Shown here: positions 1 through 10,439 of the stretch, piece by piece
Numbering within the stretch: position 1 is the stretch's first letter
Layout of the letters: every line of letters begins with the position of its first letter
Assembly: GCF_020360975.1 (NCBI RefSeq)
Contig: NW_025408671.1
Coordinates: 1,302,001 to 1,366,000 of the forward strand
Length of the DNA stretch: 64,000 nucleotides
Source: Hirsutella rhossiliensis
Taxonomy: Eukaryota; Ascomycota; Sordariomycetes; Hypocreales; Ophiocordycipitaceae
Direction of reading: 5' to 3'
Notes under the pieces: generated by a model
What the model was told of the DNA's origin: nothing
What the model saw: the letters and a program-made list of their open reading frames with translations, nothing else
Databases searched by the model: none
Translations under genes and position numbers: made by a program

Positions 1-448
1 CATGGTCAGCGGCGTTAAGATCGCCAAGGGCGGCGCCAAAGTCGTCGTCGGCAACGGCCCGGCCACCGTCGGCGGCGAGGTCAGCGTCGGCGACGGGCCC
101 GGGGCGGGTTGGGCTACCGCTGTGAAGCCGTTTCTACGCGTGGCGCGGGACCGCGCCTCGGGCGTCTCCTTCGACGCCCAGACCGACTTTGTCCTCGGCT
201 TCCGCGTCGAAAAGATTGTTTTTGGGCACCACGACGTCGAGCGTCGCGGGTTGAGCACTGTCGGCGCTACCATGTACGACGGTGACGAGGCCGCCGACGG
301 AGGACGGGTGCCTCGGTTCAGGCGCGAGGGCGAGCTCGCCTGGGCTGATGCCGTCGAGCGTGCCGCGGACGACGACATCGCCATCGTCCAGCTCCTGGAT
401 GCGGCTGGCGATGTGACGTGGTTTGCAACCAGCGGGGAGCGGGCGTAG
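1..448 (+). CDS. C-terminal part of an unrecognised protein, cut by the window edge (possible gasdermin-like partner of the adjacent protease)
   Basis: An open frame runs from the left edge to a TAG at 446-448. The first ATG is at base 2, but the frame stays open to the edge, so the true start is probably outside the window and about 148 C-terminal residues are visible. The segment is rich in Gly/Val/Ala (VGGEVSVGDG-like stretch), then has a strand-like block (FDAQTDFVLGFRVEKIVFG, about residues 57-75) and an acidic tail. I see no signal peptide, membrane span or catalytic motif. The plus frame was chosen over the overlapping minus frame (134-478) because its sequence is more protein-like. 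It converges on the S8 protease gene with a 255-bp gap. Fungal gasdermins (HET-Q1/RCD-1 type) are often neighbours of S8 proteases, and the VxGxV plus DFVxxFRxxKI-like texture is compatible with one. That identity is inference, not a match I can demonstrate. Confidence 0.5.
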   Translation, partial: MVSGVKIAKGGAKVVVGNGPATVGGEVSVGDGPGAGWATAVKPFLRVARDRASGVSFDAQTDFVLGFRVEKIVFGHHDVERRGLSTVGATMYDGDEAADGGRVPRFRREGELAWADAVERAADDDIAIVQLLDAAGDVTWFATSGERA

Positions 449-703
449 CGCAGCGGGAGAACTTTGACGCGTTGACATCTTAAATCGCTACGTCGCTTGC
501 CGCATTTCTCTTAACTTGTATGAATGAATAACTGCATCGGAAGCTATTTACCTACCAGCTTGTCGGCCGAATACGAAAAAGCCCATGGCAACATGGGTTG
601 GTCACCTTTCTACTCCTCCATATTCCACTGCGCCTTGAAGCCATGCATCTATCGTCGTCCGGACTCCATACTCCATCCCTTATCATGGCACATCAAATTC
701 TGG
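449..703. other. Convergent intergenic region
   Basis: These 255 bases lie between the stop codons of the left-edge plus-strand gene and the minus-strand protease gene. They should hold both 3' untranslated regions. No gene or RNA is recognised. A short plus-strand frame at 524-736 overlaps the protease stop and looks random. Confidence 0.6.
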
Positions 704-3700
704 CTACTCTTCTCTCACAGCATGTACCCCGTCTAAGAGTACCTCGAGGACGTGGTTGTCGGTCCTCTCGTCCACCTTGCGAGGTGCTTCTCCGTCCACG
801 ACCGGGTCAAGGGGATTCTCCTTCCATAGGGTCCAGGGCGCGACCGAGAGTATGTCGCCGACCCTCCTCGACTGCTTCTTAAGCATGAGCCGCACCCCCC
901 TGGCCCGCCTTAGGGAGAGATACTGGGCCTCGGTCATGAGATCCGTGGCCTCGTGCATGTAGTCCAGCCAGTCGAGGTAGTTAGCGACGATGCCTGCCGC
1001 GATGGGCGTCGCGTACGAGCTCCCGGACTTGTGCGAGATCTTGGGACCTGTCGCACCGGCCGTGCCCGGCAACAACGGCGGCTCGTCCCACGACGTCTGG
1101 ATGCCCAGGCCCAGGGTCCCAAAGTTCTCGTCGTACCCTTCCGGCGACGGGTTCATACCGCCCTCGTCGTTACCTTTGCCGTCGAGGGCGTGGATGCCAA
1201 TGACGCCGTCATGACGGGCCGGGAACGTGCGTTGGCTGTTGCGGCCGTTGTTGGACGCGGCGGCGAGGAGGATCGTCGGGAATGCGCGGTTCAGGGCGTT
1301 GGCGACGTTGACAAAGTCGACATCGCAGCCAAATGACATGTTGATGATGTCTGCTCCGTTTTCAACCGCCCAGTCAATGGCCTGTCCCAAGCTGCCGCGT
1401 GAGCCACTGAATCGAGACCGGCTTCCCGTCGTCGCTGTCTCGGGCGAGTCGACCCACCTTGACTATGGCCCACATGTTCGTGAAGCACTTGCCGTTGGAC
1501 ACCTTGGCAACGAGGACATCCGCGTCTGGTGCCGCTTGCAGCACCAGTCCAGCCACGTGCGTCCCATGGCCGTATTCGTCGATCGCCTGGCCTCCGATAA
1601 AAGTCTTAACCTTCTTTATTGGATTCCGGTCCGCCACGGGACATTTCTGCCTCTGGCGAACTTCGCCAATGTCATCCACCAGGCCACGAATGTCCTCGTT
1701 TTCTTGGTCGATGCCGGTGTCTAGAACGGCGATGCGGATGCGCCGCCGCCCGTTTCTACCCAGCCTGGTTTTGGGAACCATGTGCCGTTGGCGGAACTTG
1801 GCGAATGCGCTGAAGAAGCCCTCCGCTCGGGCAATGTGTCTGCGACTCGATAAGCCTATGCCGAAAGGCGCGATTGCGAGGCGACGAGGCTACATACTCA
1901 GCTCTAACGGTGGATTCCGCGTCAAAAAACATAACATCGGGGGGCAGCTGCTTCGGGGGCCGTACGCCGTTTTGACCGTTTCTCGACGCTGGCTTAATGA
2001 TCACGGTGCCCTTCGAGGTCGCACGTTCCTTCACCTTAAGCGGACGCGACTTCATGGCCTCGGCTGGATACGGGATCTGATCAAAGTTGTCTTCAAGGGG
2101 CTTAATTATGTTGTCATAGAGAATGTTCCGGGCCCGATTTAAGAGGTCCTGGTTTGCGTACGCGTTTTCTCTTTTCAACAAGATAGTAAACTGCAGGCAC
2201 TTTTGAATGGCAGCGTTATAATGAGCTCGTCCAAACTCGTTTTGCCTCGGCTCCAAGGCATCGTAGACATGGTTTTGAAAAGTCGCTAGGGAAAGACAGG
2301 AGGGGTCCGAGTCCATTGCCTCGCCAGTCTCGATCTCAGTAAGGAGCCGGGCGAGGTTGAGGACCGAGAGCGCGAGGTCGTTCGGTCTCGGCTCGACATA
2401 CTCCTGTCCTCTGTCGTTGCCGCTCAACAGGGGACAGCCCATGTACGGGTAATGCCTATCCACCACCTTGTCGGTCACGCACAAGAACTGGATCGAGTCT
2501 GCCGTCCAAGGAGCGCGCATCCACAAGCCAAACCACAAGTGGACGAGACTCCGAGCCAGTGACAGGGCAAGTACCGCCTTGTCGTTAAGGCTAAAGACGT
2601 CGCCGTCGCGGTCCTTGCCAAAGTAGCCTTGGTCAAGAAGGAATCTGAGCGAAACCATGCGCAGCTCGGTGGCACGGGCCGCTGACTGAGCGTGAGCTTT
2701 GCTGTACCACAAGTCGATGTCGTCAAAGTGGATCTGGAACGGCCGACACCTGAATTCGCGGAGCGAGCCGCAAAGATCGCTGAGGATGACTTTCGGCCGA
2801 GACCGTGGATCTTGGGAAGAGGGCCAAGACGGCTGACTGGCCTCAACCATGGGGCTCAACTGGAATCTTGTAGCACAGTGACATTGGTGCCAGGCGTTAA
2901 TAATCGAGCAGCAAGACACGAGCATGTTTTGTGCCAAGGCGTTGCTCTTGCAGCTCTCATCGAGGCTGAAGCCATTCAACTGGAGCTCAGCCCTGTGCTC
3001 GTCGGCGCAAATGGCCGCTCCGAGCAGGCTGTACAGACAGTCAGTCAGCTCGGCGGCCTTGCGACTGCGCCAGTTGGTCCGGGCCATCTCCCGGACAGGT
3101 AACACCCTCGAGACTGCCGTACTCGTGCGCTGTGGGAGGCCTTCGATGACCCGATTCACGTTAGTCGCCTTTGCCTTGATATCTTGAAGCTGGGCTAGAG
3201 CCGGCTGGAGCTCGAGCAGGGCGCTGCAGCATGTGAACCAGTCCGGGTCCTGCTTGCACCTTTTGGCCATGATTCTTGCTAGGGCTTGTAGTTTGGGATA
3301 TAGCTGCGTTAAATCGCTTGGTTGAAGGGTTTCGTAGGCCGTAGCCGCGGCCTTGTCTTTGCCTAGCTTCACCCTGGGCCGTGGCATAGCGCCTCGGACG
3401 CCCAGCCAGGCGCACACGGGATCCCAGACGGACCGTGCGAGCACCTTTGCTAGAGGGGCGTTTCGGACCTAAAGTAATGCATGAGAACCGGAAGCTTAAA
3501 TAAAAGAAGGAGGCTTATGCACCTTGATGGGCCATACCGGACTCGGTTGACCATCGGGGTCCTCGAGAACCCGATCCAGGACGAGGCACTCGAGCAGCCG
3601 GAGCAGCGCCCTCAGTTTACCGCAGCACTTAGAGTATGACTGCTGCCCTAACGTAAATCCGGCGAGGTCCATCAGGTTATTGCGCATCTCGTTCATCTCG

Positions 3701-3888
3701 TGGGCCAAGACCGTCGTGACGTGGTCGACGGCGATGGCGTGGGCGGCGGCGGCGAGGCCGGCGGCGGGCGGGTCCCACGGCACGGGGCCGGCAAACAGCG
3801 GCTGGACCTCTGTCAAGACCCGCCACTCAAGCGCCGTCGCGTCTATCCGGCGGCTCATGGCATCGGTGGTCAGACAGCTGGTCGACAT
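704..3888 (-). CDS. Subtilisin-like serine protease (peptidase S8) with DUF7580-like N-terminal region, 4 exons
   Basis: Probable intracellular S8 protease of about 998 residues. Inferred exons in transcript order are 3888-3523, 3468-1898, 1839-1458 and 1381-704. The introns are 3469-3522 (54 nt), 1840-1897 (58 nt, GTATGT...CAG) and 1382-1457 (76 nt, GTGGGT...CAG). All joins keep frame and the coding length is a multiple of three. The S8 domain is at about residues 680-920 with an intact triad: Asp686 (VLDTGID), His737 (GHGTHVAG) and Ser895 (SGSSYATP), with oxyanion Asn817 (AAASNNG). Residues ~330-500 resemble the DUF7580 region that precedes S8 in many fungal proteins. There is no signal peptide, so a cytosolic regulatory protease is more likely than a secreted one. 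The start is the first ATG after an in-frame stop; apparent starts further upstream are GTG codons. Subtilisin modules also occur as effectors in fungal NLR-like proteins. The function here is inferred. Confidence 0.88.
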
Positions 3889-3974
3889 GGATCGGACGAC
3901 GTGGGCGGCCGTGTCAACAATCGTCAGCCTAGGCGCGGCTGACGACCGACCGACGAAGCACCCCCCGAGCCTAT

Positions 3975-3980
3975 CACGTG
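3975..3980. promoter_or_regulatory. CACGTG palindrome (E-box), first of a pair
   Basis: A perfect CACGTG, the consensus site of fungal bHLH regulators, lies in the divergent promoter 87 bases upstream of the protease start. A second identical core follows with 13 bases between them. One hexamer can occur by chance; two so close in a 351-bp promoter is more suggestive. Confidence 0.4.
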
Positions 3981-3993
3981 GGTGGTAGCTCTC

Positions 3994-3999
3994 CACGTG
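3994..3999. promoter_or_regulatory. CACGTG palindrome (E-box), second of a pair
   Basis: This is the second CACGTG core, in the context CCACGTGA. Its centre is 19 bases from the first, roughly two helical turns, so both could be bound on nearly the same face of the DNA. Confidence 0.4.
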
Positions 4000-4239
4000 A
4001 TGAGCCGTTGACTCTATAAACCTAAACTAGTTAGTACCGTATATTACGTAGATCGACGTTCCTCTCTTGACTCTAGAGTCTAGACCTTATGACCAAGCAT
4101 CCATCGCGCTCGTCAACATCAAGTCTCCCTTGCCTAGCCATGGTTATCCGGGATCGGGACACCATTTGATGCGGGACACACGAGCTCTCTGACTTCGTCT
4201 TGAACCTTGACCGCCCTTGGCAACTATTCCCCCGCCCAC

Positions 4240-6086
4240 ATGGAGCCCTCAGGCAGCGTCCGGGCCCTTGACGACTGGCCGGTGAGGGACGCGGCCCGAG
4301 TCTGCCGGACCTCTCTGCTGTGGCTTCAGTCGAATGTGAGCGGGCTTGGCGGCATCGGACCTCAGTTTCGCGCCGTGCGCGACTGCGTCCAGCGGTTCGA
4401 TCTCTGGGCAGGTTACATGGGCGTCTTTGCCGACGGCGATACTTCTCTAGAGAGTCGGCTCAGATTCCATCCCGAGATACGGCAGCCCATCTTGAATATG
4501 CTCGCGCTGTTGGAGCGCAATCTCGACCATGGTTCGTGTCTCGCTTCTCTTCGTTTCATCCTAGGCGCGAGCTCATCGGCTTAGACTTCTGGCTCGACGG
4601 GAACGCGCTTAGGCCTCACTCGCCTGGGCTTGGTCAGGCACGCCGTCAAAGGCTTGACGAGACTGCTGCACAAGACGCCCCGGTCGATACTTCGAGGCCG
4701 TCGACATCCCTCGCGGTGGTAGCTGCTTTGGACGCAATCCAAGCGGCGCTGGATAGGCTCGAGCGCTTGGCGGTTCTCGTCCGAAATTTGCCTTCGTCTT
4801 GCCTCGCACCCAGCATGGTGTCGCCTGCGTCCCTCGCAGACCCGGTCGAGGTTAGGGTGTTCCAGCACATGGCATCCGTTCTTGTTACGGATCGCTTTCC
4901 TGGCATAGGAGGCCGCCTTGCAGCTCAGCTGATTTCGTCTATTGTTTTTCGAAGGCTTAGACTGCTGCAACACGCCAAACAAAAGAACCTCAAGTCGCGC
5001 CTTGTGGCCCCAGCGCAGCGGGGAGTAGACACAACGTTCCCTATCCAAGTTCCAGTTCTTCAGGAGCCCGAGGCCCCGCAAACCAGGATCCCTCCACGCT
5101 CAGAGATGGACATGTTTAGCCTTGACTTTGACAAGTCTTCACACCAGGACTTTGCTCACACTGATTTCTCCGACACGTCCACCGCCTCATCCTCCTCACA
5201 GTGCTACCCTTACCCGCCCCTCCCGCAACCAAGGACCAAGAGCGGCGAGCACTACATGTGCGATTGGTGCGTTGCTGATAACAAAGCCTCTGATCTCGCC
5301 GTTCCGGGTTGGTGGCGGTAGGTCTGGGAATCACTAACATTAACTGTCCAAATCTGACCGCTAGTTTAGGGCTTACCTTCAAAAGAACTTACAGCCCTAT
5401 GTGTGCATATCCGAGGACTGTTCTGAGCCCGCCGTATTCTTTGAATCTTACTCAAAGTGGCGCCAACACATGGAGTCGGTTCATACGACAGACTGGGCAC
5501 GCATAGTACATTGTCCGCATGTGTGGTACTGCGATGATGGGCCTCACGACTACATCGAGTTTAGAGACAAGCACGACCTCAAACAACATCTCAATCAACA
5601 TCACGCCAAGGATCTTAATCTAAAGCATTTTCAGAGGAAAATCACGTACAATACGTTGCCGTCACCTCGGAAGAGGGGTATCTGTCCTCTATGCAATCAG
5701 GATATTTTCAAGATACATCGAACCCAGCAAATCATGCCCAATCAAGCTGGGAAGGCGCCACAAAAAGCCTCAGATCGAGAGGCGCAGCTTTCGATAGTTA
5801 CGACGGTAAGAGTTCAAGACTTGGAGAGCTGCTCTAATGAAGACAAAGGCAAGACAAAAGACGTTTCTTGGTCACCGGCTACCGAAGAAACGAACGAGGC
5901 AGATCTACAGATAGTTACGAAGCACATCGCTAATCATCTTAAATCTCTGGCATTTCTCTCCATGCGATACTTAGGCCTTGACACGACTACCGGCCAAGGC
6001 AATTCGGAACAAGCCGACCAAACCTGGCACCGCATGTCCCCTAAAGCCCCATCCTCTACTCCTCTAGACTACGATTCAATGCCGAG
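4240..6086 (+). other. Zinc-finger module of the fusion (exons 1-3, residues 1-580)
   Basis: This matches the general plan of fungal C2H2-like accessory proteins: a helical N-terminal domain (about residues 1-200), a Ser/Pro-rich linker, then poorly conserved fingers. Visible ligands are C323-x2-C326; C354-x4-C359 with H375 and H380; C390/C396 with H415/H419; and C447-x2-C450, followed by a KHIANHL helix. Spacings differ from classical C2H2, so DNA binding is not assured. If the next intron is retained, the frame ends at a TAG at 6106-6108. Confidence 0.65.
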
Positions 6087-8364
6087 GTATGTGCTCTTCC
6101 GTTTCTAGCCCATGGCTATGGCTATGGCAACCCGGTTCTAACTGAGTTTAAAGCCAAACGACGGCCGAAAACCCTAATGTAATTGTCTCAGTCGATCTGG
6201 GCACAACCTGTACCGGTATTTTCCCCCAATCCAGGGCGACGGCACCAATCCGCCGCTCAACAGCACCAACCCCGAGACTAACATGACACTCGAGGCGTGG
6301 CTTGGAGAACGCCGCGAACACCAGTCCAGGTCATCAACGACTGGCCGGGCAGCGGCGACCGCGGCGAGCGCAAGGTTCCCTCGTCGCTCATCTACAACGC
6401 CGACGGTAGCCTATCGTCATGGGGCTTCCTGTGCGCCGACGATGACAACTGGGATGCCGGCAGGACGCGCCGTGACCTATTCAAGCTCTTCCTCGACAAC
6501 GACGCCGTCGCTGTGGCCCAGGAGCAAGGCTTAGTTAACGCGCCTAGCAGCGCCGCTGACGCTAAGCGCTGCACCACTGACTACCTGCGCAAGGTGTACG
6601 CACACGTTAAAGAGACGATCGAGCGGCATATGGGGCTTCGGCGGCAGATGGGCAGCAGCTGGGCCGACCTGGTCGTCCTTTTCCTCTTCAGCGTGCCGAC
6701 GACGTGGACGCGCATGAAGACGATCATCATGTTCAAGGACGTTATCCGCGCCGCCGGCTTCGGCACTGAGGGATTGCGGCACGAGGCCCAGGTCGACCTT
6801 ACCAAGGCCGAGGCCGCGGCAGTGACAACGCTTAAGACGAGCGTAGTCCGCTTCACAGCCGGCAGCCTATTCCTAACGGTCGACGCAGGGGGGGGCACCA
6901 CGGACCTAGCCCTAATGCGCATTACGTCTACCGACGCTGCCGTGCCACAGATGGAGCAGGTGGCAGCCGTCAGGGGCGTCGGCATCGGCTCGACGCTTAT
7001 TGACCGCGCCTTTATCCGCCTCGTTGCCCGGCGCCTGGCCGCCTGGCCCGAAATTGAGCGCCAGCTACTAGCCGATGTTGCCGTCCGTATGGCTAGGAGC
7101 CACCACTTCCTTAACCTTAAGCATAAGTTCGGCGAGATTTTATATATGCAGTCCGTCTGGAAGATCCCGATGGATGGCGTGTCTCACGCCTTTAATCACG
7201 ATGGTCTAGGGATCGAAAACGGGTGCTTTCTAGTAACCAAGTACATAGCCGAGCCCATGTCCTTGTCTAAGGAGAAGGTCATAGATAGCTGACGCCTACG
7301 TAGGGAACAGATGCAGTCACTTTTCGACACCCAGATCGAGGGGCTCAAGAAGGAGATAAAAGCGCAGCTCGACTGGCTATCGGAAAACGGCCATCCGGAC
7401 CTGGTGGTGCGTGTAGAGGGCTCAGCCCCTATCCCAACCACGGCAATTTGGTCACTAGCTAAGCCCGGCTTCAATAGGAGTTTGTCGTTCTGTCGGGCGG
7501 GCTGGGGAGCTCCTGCTACGTCCGCGACAGGATACAGCAGCACCTCATGAGCTTTCCGTACCCCAACGCGCCTCGCGCGGTCGTGATCCTATGCCAGGAT
7601 CCGCAGCTCGTCGTCGTCCGCGGCCTCCTTCTTAATCAGCAACAAAGGACGGAGACTGGCTACCTCTCGGTGCTTGCAACGCGCGTCGCTCGTGCAAGCT
7701 ACGGCATCGTCGTTAAGCAGCCATACAGGCCCTCAAACCACTTCGACGAGGAAATCGTAAAGGATCCGTTCGACTCTAAAAAGCGCTGGGCCATTAACCA
7801 GATTCAATGGCTGATACATAAGGTTAGCTCGATCCGTCTTAAACGTGCATCTAGCACGTGCTAGCTAACCCAGGCTAGGGCGACAACATAAACCCAAACA
7901 GCCCGCTCGTCAAGACATTCAAGGTTTACCTCGCCGAGCAGGACATAACAAGGTCCTGGGACGCAGATGTTGTTATTTCTCAGAACGAAATATCGTTTCT
8001 TCCGCATAGTTTGAAGCAAGGTACGTGCTACTCATATTTCTACCTATGGTTCCTAGCGTGACCAAGCAGAGCGCTGCTGCTACATCCATCGCTGACGACA
8101 CAAACAGCTGGCGTTACCAAGCTCTGTCAGATAAAAAGCAACCTCGAAGGCGTGCAGCAGCACCAGCTCATTCTCAGGAAGAAACGCGGCACATGTTTCC
8201 GACGAGGCTACAGGTTCTACATCTGCGAGTTCGACGTTCGCGTAATCGTCGGGCCGGCGGACCTTCGCTTTGAGCTGTGGTTTGACGGCCAGAAGTTCTC
8301 CGGCAACAATAGGCCCATCAGCGTAAGCTGGAACGAGGCCGGCCTTGAAGTCGGAGCCGATTAG
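4240..8364 (+). CDS. C2H2-like zinc-finger / Hsp70-like ATPase fusion protein (9 exons inferred)
   Basis: Inferred exons are 4240-4531, 4585-5317, 5370-6086, 6154-6215, 6295-7240, 7304-7406, 7478-7822, 7879-8020 and 8108-8364. They total 3,597 nt, a multiple of three, coding for about 1,198 aa without an internal stop. Introns are 52-87 nt, and most carry CTAAC/CTGAC branch sites. The N-terminal half has degenerate zinc-finger pairs; the C-terminal half, from about residue 581, is an Hsp70-like nucleotide-binding fold. The decisive join is intron 6087-6153 (GTATGT donor, CTAAC branch, AAG acceptor), which puts the zinc-finger frame in phase with the Hsp70 frame. That Hsp70 frame has no ATG of its own before an upstream stop. 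The ATG at 4240 is the first in frame. The alternative is two genes: a zinc-finger gene read through to the TAG at 6106-6108, and an Hsp70 gene starting in a short 5' exon. I favour one gene, with moderate confidence. Confidence 0.62.
6154..8364 (+). other. Hsp70-like (HSPA12-type) ATPase module of the fusion (exons 4-9)
   Basis: The Hsp70/actin-fold signatures are in order: phosphate-1 DLGTT (residues 595-599), VPTTW (~735-739), phosphate-2 DAGGGTTD (798-805) and the adenosine-binding SGGLGSS (957-963). The C-terminal end, FDVRVIVGPADLRFELWFDGQKFSG, is typical of fungal HSPA12-like proteins rather than canonical chaperones: there is no substrate-binding domain and no EEVD tail. The in-frame TGA at 7290-7292 falls in the 63-nt intron 7241-7303, whose CTGAC branch site contains it. 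The ATP site looks intact, so the module may be active. Its substrate is unknown. Confidence 0.82.
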
Positions 8365-8930
8365 AAGATATCAATTGGTGTCGACCAAGGTAGCGATGCA
8401 GGTTGTCGGCAGACAAGCCTACGGACGCCTTTTGCATGGAGGTTGCACGGGTGCCTGGATGGGCGCATTCGCACATGGAAACGTGTATGAGATAGAGAAG
8501 GAAGGAAAGGCTCCTCCCATGGCGATGTTAGTACGTGGATGAAAAGGAGGTCCCACCTTGCCTGTTGTACGGCTACAACGGCATCGAACAGCTGATCACC
8601 ACATGTAAGCGACCGCCGCAAGGACACTCAGCAATGCTTCTATCGTTGGTATCTAAGTTCTATCTATGATCAGTCTAGTGGATGGGGGCATCATTCTCGG
8701 GACCGCAGAGCCCATACCTTCCCGAAGGAAAGGATAGGTCCCTAATGATCCGGCAGCAACTGCGTCATGACGTTTCGGAGGGCTATTTAAGTACCATAAT
8801 ATCTCTACCGGTGCTGCGGTTTAGTCTCATTGGTCAATCCCAAAATCGTCGTCCAACGCATTCGGACGTGCAGTGCAGACGGGAGTGTGTGTGCCAGGCG
8901 ACTCCATAAGCCTGGTACCCGTGCCACGCC
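8365..8930. other. 3' flank of the Hsp70-like gene, no gene recognised
   Basis: Composition is still mixed here and CpA and TpG are present. Short frames (for example 8361-8627 minus and 8682-8909 plus) show no recognisable protein features. The stretch probably holds the 3' UTR and spacer. It ends where the AT-rich, CpA-depleted block begins. Confidence 0.55.
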
Positions 8931-9650
8931 CTATTTATTTTCGCGTTCGTTCCTTACTAGCTCTATAAGCTGGTGCTAGACACCGCAGTAGCTAGTACAC
9001 CGTAATAGCTAGAATTTTTACCGTCTGTCTTTAATCTGCTTTATGCTACCTACGTCCTTTTATTTTATATTAAGTAATATAGAAGCGCGTATTCTAGAAG
9101 CGATCTAGTTAGGCCGATTTAGTTATTAGTAATAAGTAGACCTCTTGCTTTTTAAATCGTTATAATTATATTAATAAGCTCTAAAAAAAGCTTTACTTAG
9201 AGCGCTAGGTATCGGAGGACCTTATAAGAGTTACTTATTATTTTTAAAATCTCTAGTAAGTTATCTAAGAAAAGGGAATACTACCTAAGGATATCTAAAA
9301 TATAAATAAGATAGGATTTTATATTAAAGTTAATAAAGATTCGCTATTTCTTATTAAAAGAAAGCGATCTTATTATTTTAGTATTCTTAAAAATAAAGAA
9401 TCTACTATTAATATTAAGGCAATCTTAATAAGTAAAGAGTTTATTTTACCTTTCTTAATTCTATCTTAATAGATATATATAACTTTAAAGTATTAAATAT
9501 AAGTAAAACTAATCGTACTTATATATATCTTTAATAGTACTTACGCCTTATTTTTAAGATATATATAAATACTAGCTTACCCCGCTTACTTATACCGTAT
9601 AGGCTTAGTAAGTAGCTATAATACTTAAATGCCTATACTTATACTTACGC
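8931..9650. other. Edge of the RIP-mutated AT-rich block, no feature identified
   Basis: Composition changes near 8,930 from ordinary coding-like DNA to TA-rich sequence with almost no CA or TG dinucleotides. I could not match this stretch to another repeat in the window. It is the left flank of Gypsy F and may be part of an older element. Confidence 0.6.
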
Positions 9651-9655
9651 CCGCT
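9651..9655. repeat. Target-site duplication of Gypsy F (CCGCT), left copy
   Basis: CCGCT directly precedes the left LTR of Gypsy F and is repeated exactly after the right LTR at 24511-24515. Confidence 0.8.
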
Positions 9656-9841
9656 TATTATAAAGTTAGTAGAGGCGTATATATAAGTACTATCTATAGG
9701 ATAATATTAATAAGCTATATAAAGCTCTTTTATACGCGGCTAGCCTATATATATATATATAGGATCCGGCCCTCTATATATAACTATATAGCTTAGGCTA
9801 TAGCTTAAGCCTATAGCCTATAATAGTTAAAGACTCTTATA
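9656..9841 (-). repeat. 3' LTR of Gypsy F
   Basis: This 186-bp repeat begins TATTATAAAG and ends CTCTTATA on the plus strand. It matches 24325-24510 without length change; differences are mostly A/G or C/T. It is the 3' LTR because the element reads on the minus strand. Confidence 0.82.
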
Positions 9842-10439
9842 TAATACCCTCCTTTTAGCGCGGCGCGGCGCTGCTTTATTAACGGCTTCTATATAATTAG
9901 ACCCTAGGCTCCCTATACCGCTAGCTTTACCTTATCCTTTCCCGTTAATCATGCTAGCCTTACTAGCCTTATTATCCCCGCACTTATTAGCCTAGGTAGC
10001 TAGAACCTAGCTTTATATATATCGGCCGGCCGGCCGTTTAAATAAAGGCATAACTTATTATATACGCCCTTAAGCGGCCGGCGGCTAGCCTAGACCTATA
10101 TAAGCCTTAGGTTACCCGTCCCCTTAGCCTTAGGTAGCCTCCTCTACTAAGAGGTATATAAAGTAAAATCCCTTTTTTCTTCCTTCCCTTCTTTCTTCCC
10201 TTTTTTTAACTATAATAATAGTAATAATAAGTAAGTTTTACTTTACTTAAAGTATTAGTTTATTCTTAGCTATATAAGCCGCCTTATTAATATATACTTA
10301 TAGTAATAGCTATAATAGTAATAATAACTCTAACTAATAAGTTCCTTACCTTATAAAGTAAAAGGCTATATTCTATTATACTAACTTCCGCGATAGATAT
10401 ATCTACCTCCCCCTTTCTTACCTTTTTTTTCTTAGAGTA

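Larger units (their letters stand above)
3889..4239. promoter_or_regulatory. Shared divergent promoter region
   Basis: These 351 bases separate the start codons of the minus-strand S8 protease gene and the plus-strand zinc-finger/Hsp70 gene, so both promoters must lie here. A TATAAA stands at about 4015-4020 within CTCTATAAACC, in a place suited to the plus-strand gene. A short palindrome, ACTCTAGAGT, lies at about 4069-4078. The head-to-head arrangement suggests co-regulation, but the sequence alone does not prove it. Confidence 0.55.

Noticed and set aside
134..478. Minus-strand frame of 114 codons overlapping the left-edge gene
   Set aside because: It is a shadow of the plus frame in GC-rich sequence, Arg/Pro-rich without protein-like pattern, and would overlap most of a better candidate.
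1756..3444. A stand-alone 562-residue protein
   Set aside because: It starts at GTG and ends in an intron. Splicing 1840-1897 carries it into the S8 domain.
3496..3996. A separate small minus-strand gene of 166 codons
   Set aside because: It starts at GTG, and its end joins the S8 protease frame through the 54-nt intron 3469-3522. It is the first exon of that gene.
7290..7292. Premature TGA making the Hsp70-like gene a pseudogene
   Set aside because: It lies in the branch site of a well-formed 63-nt intron, and removing the intron restores the family sequence.
8361..8909. Short frames after the Hsp70-like gene as genes
   Set aside because: No start context, no recognisable composition or motif, and mutual overlap on both strands.
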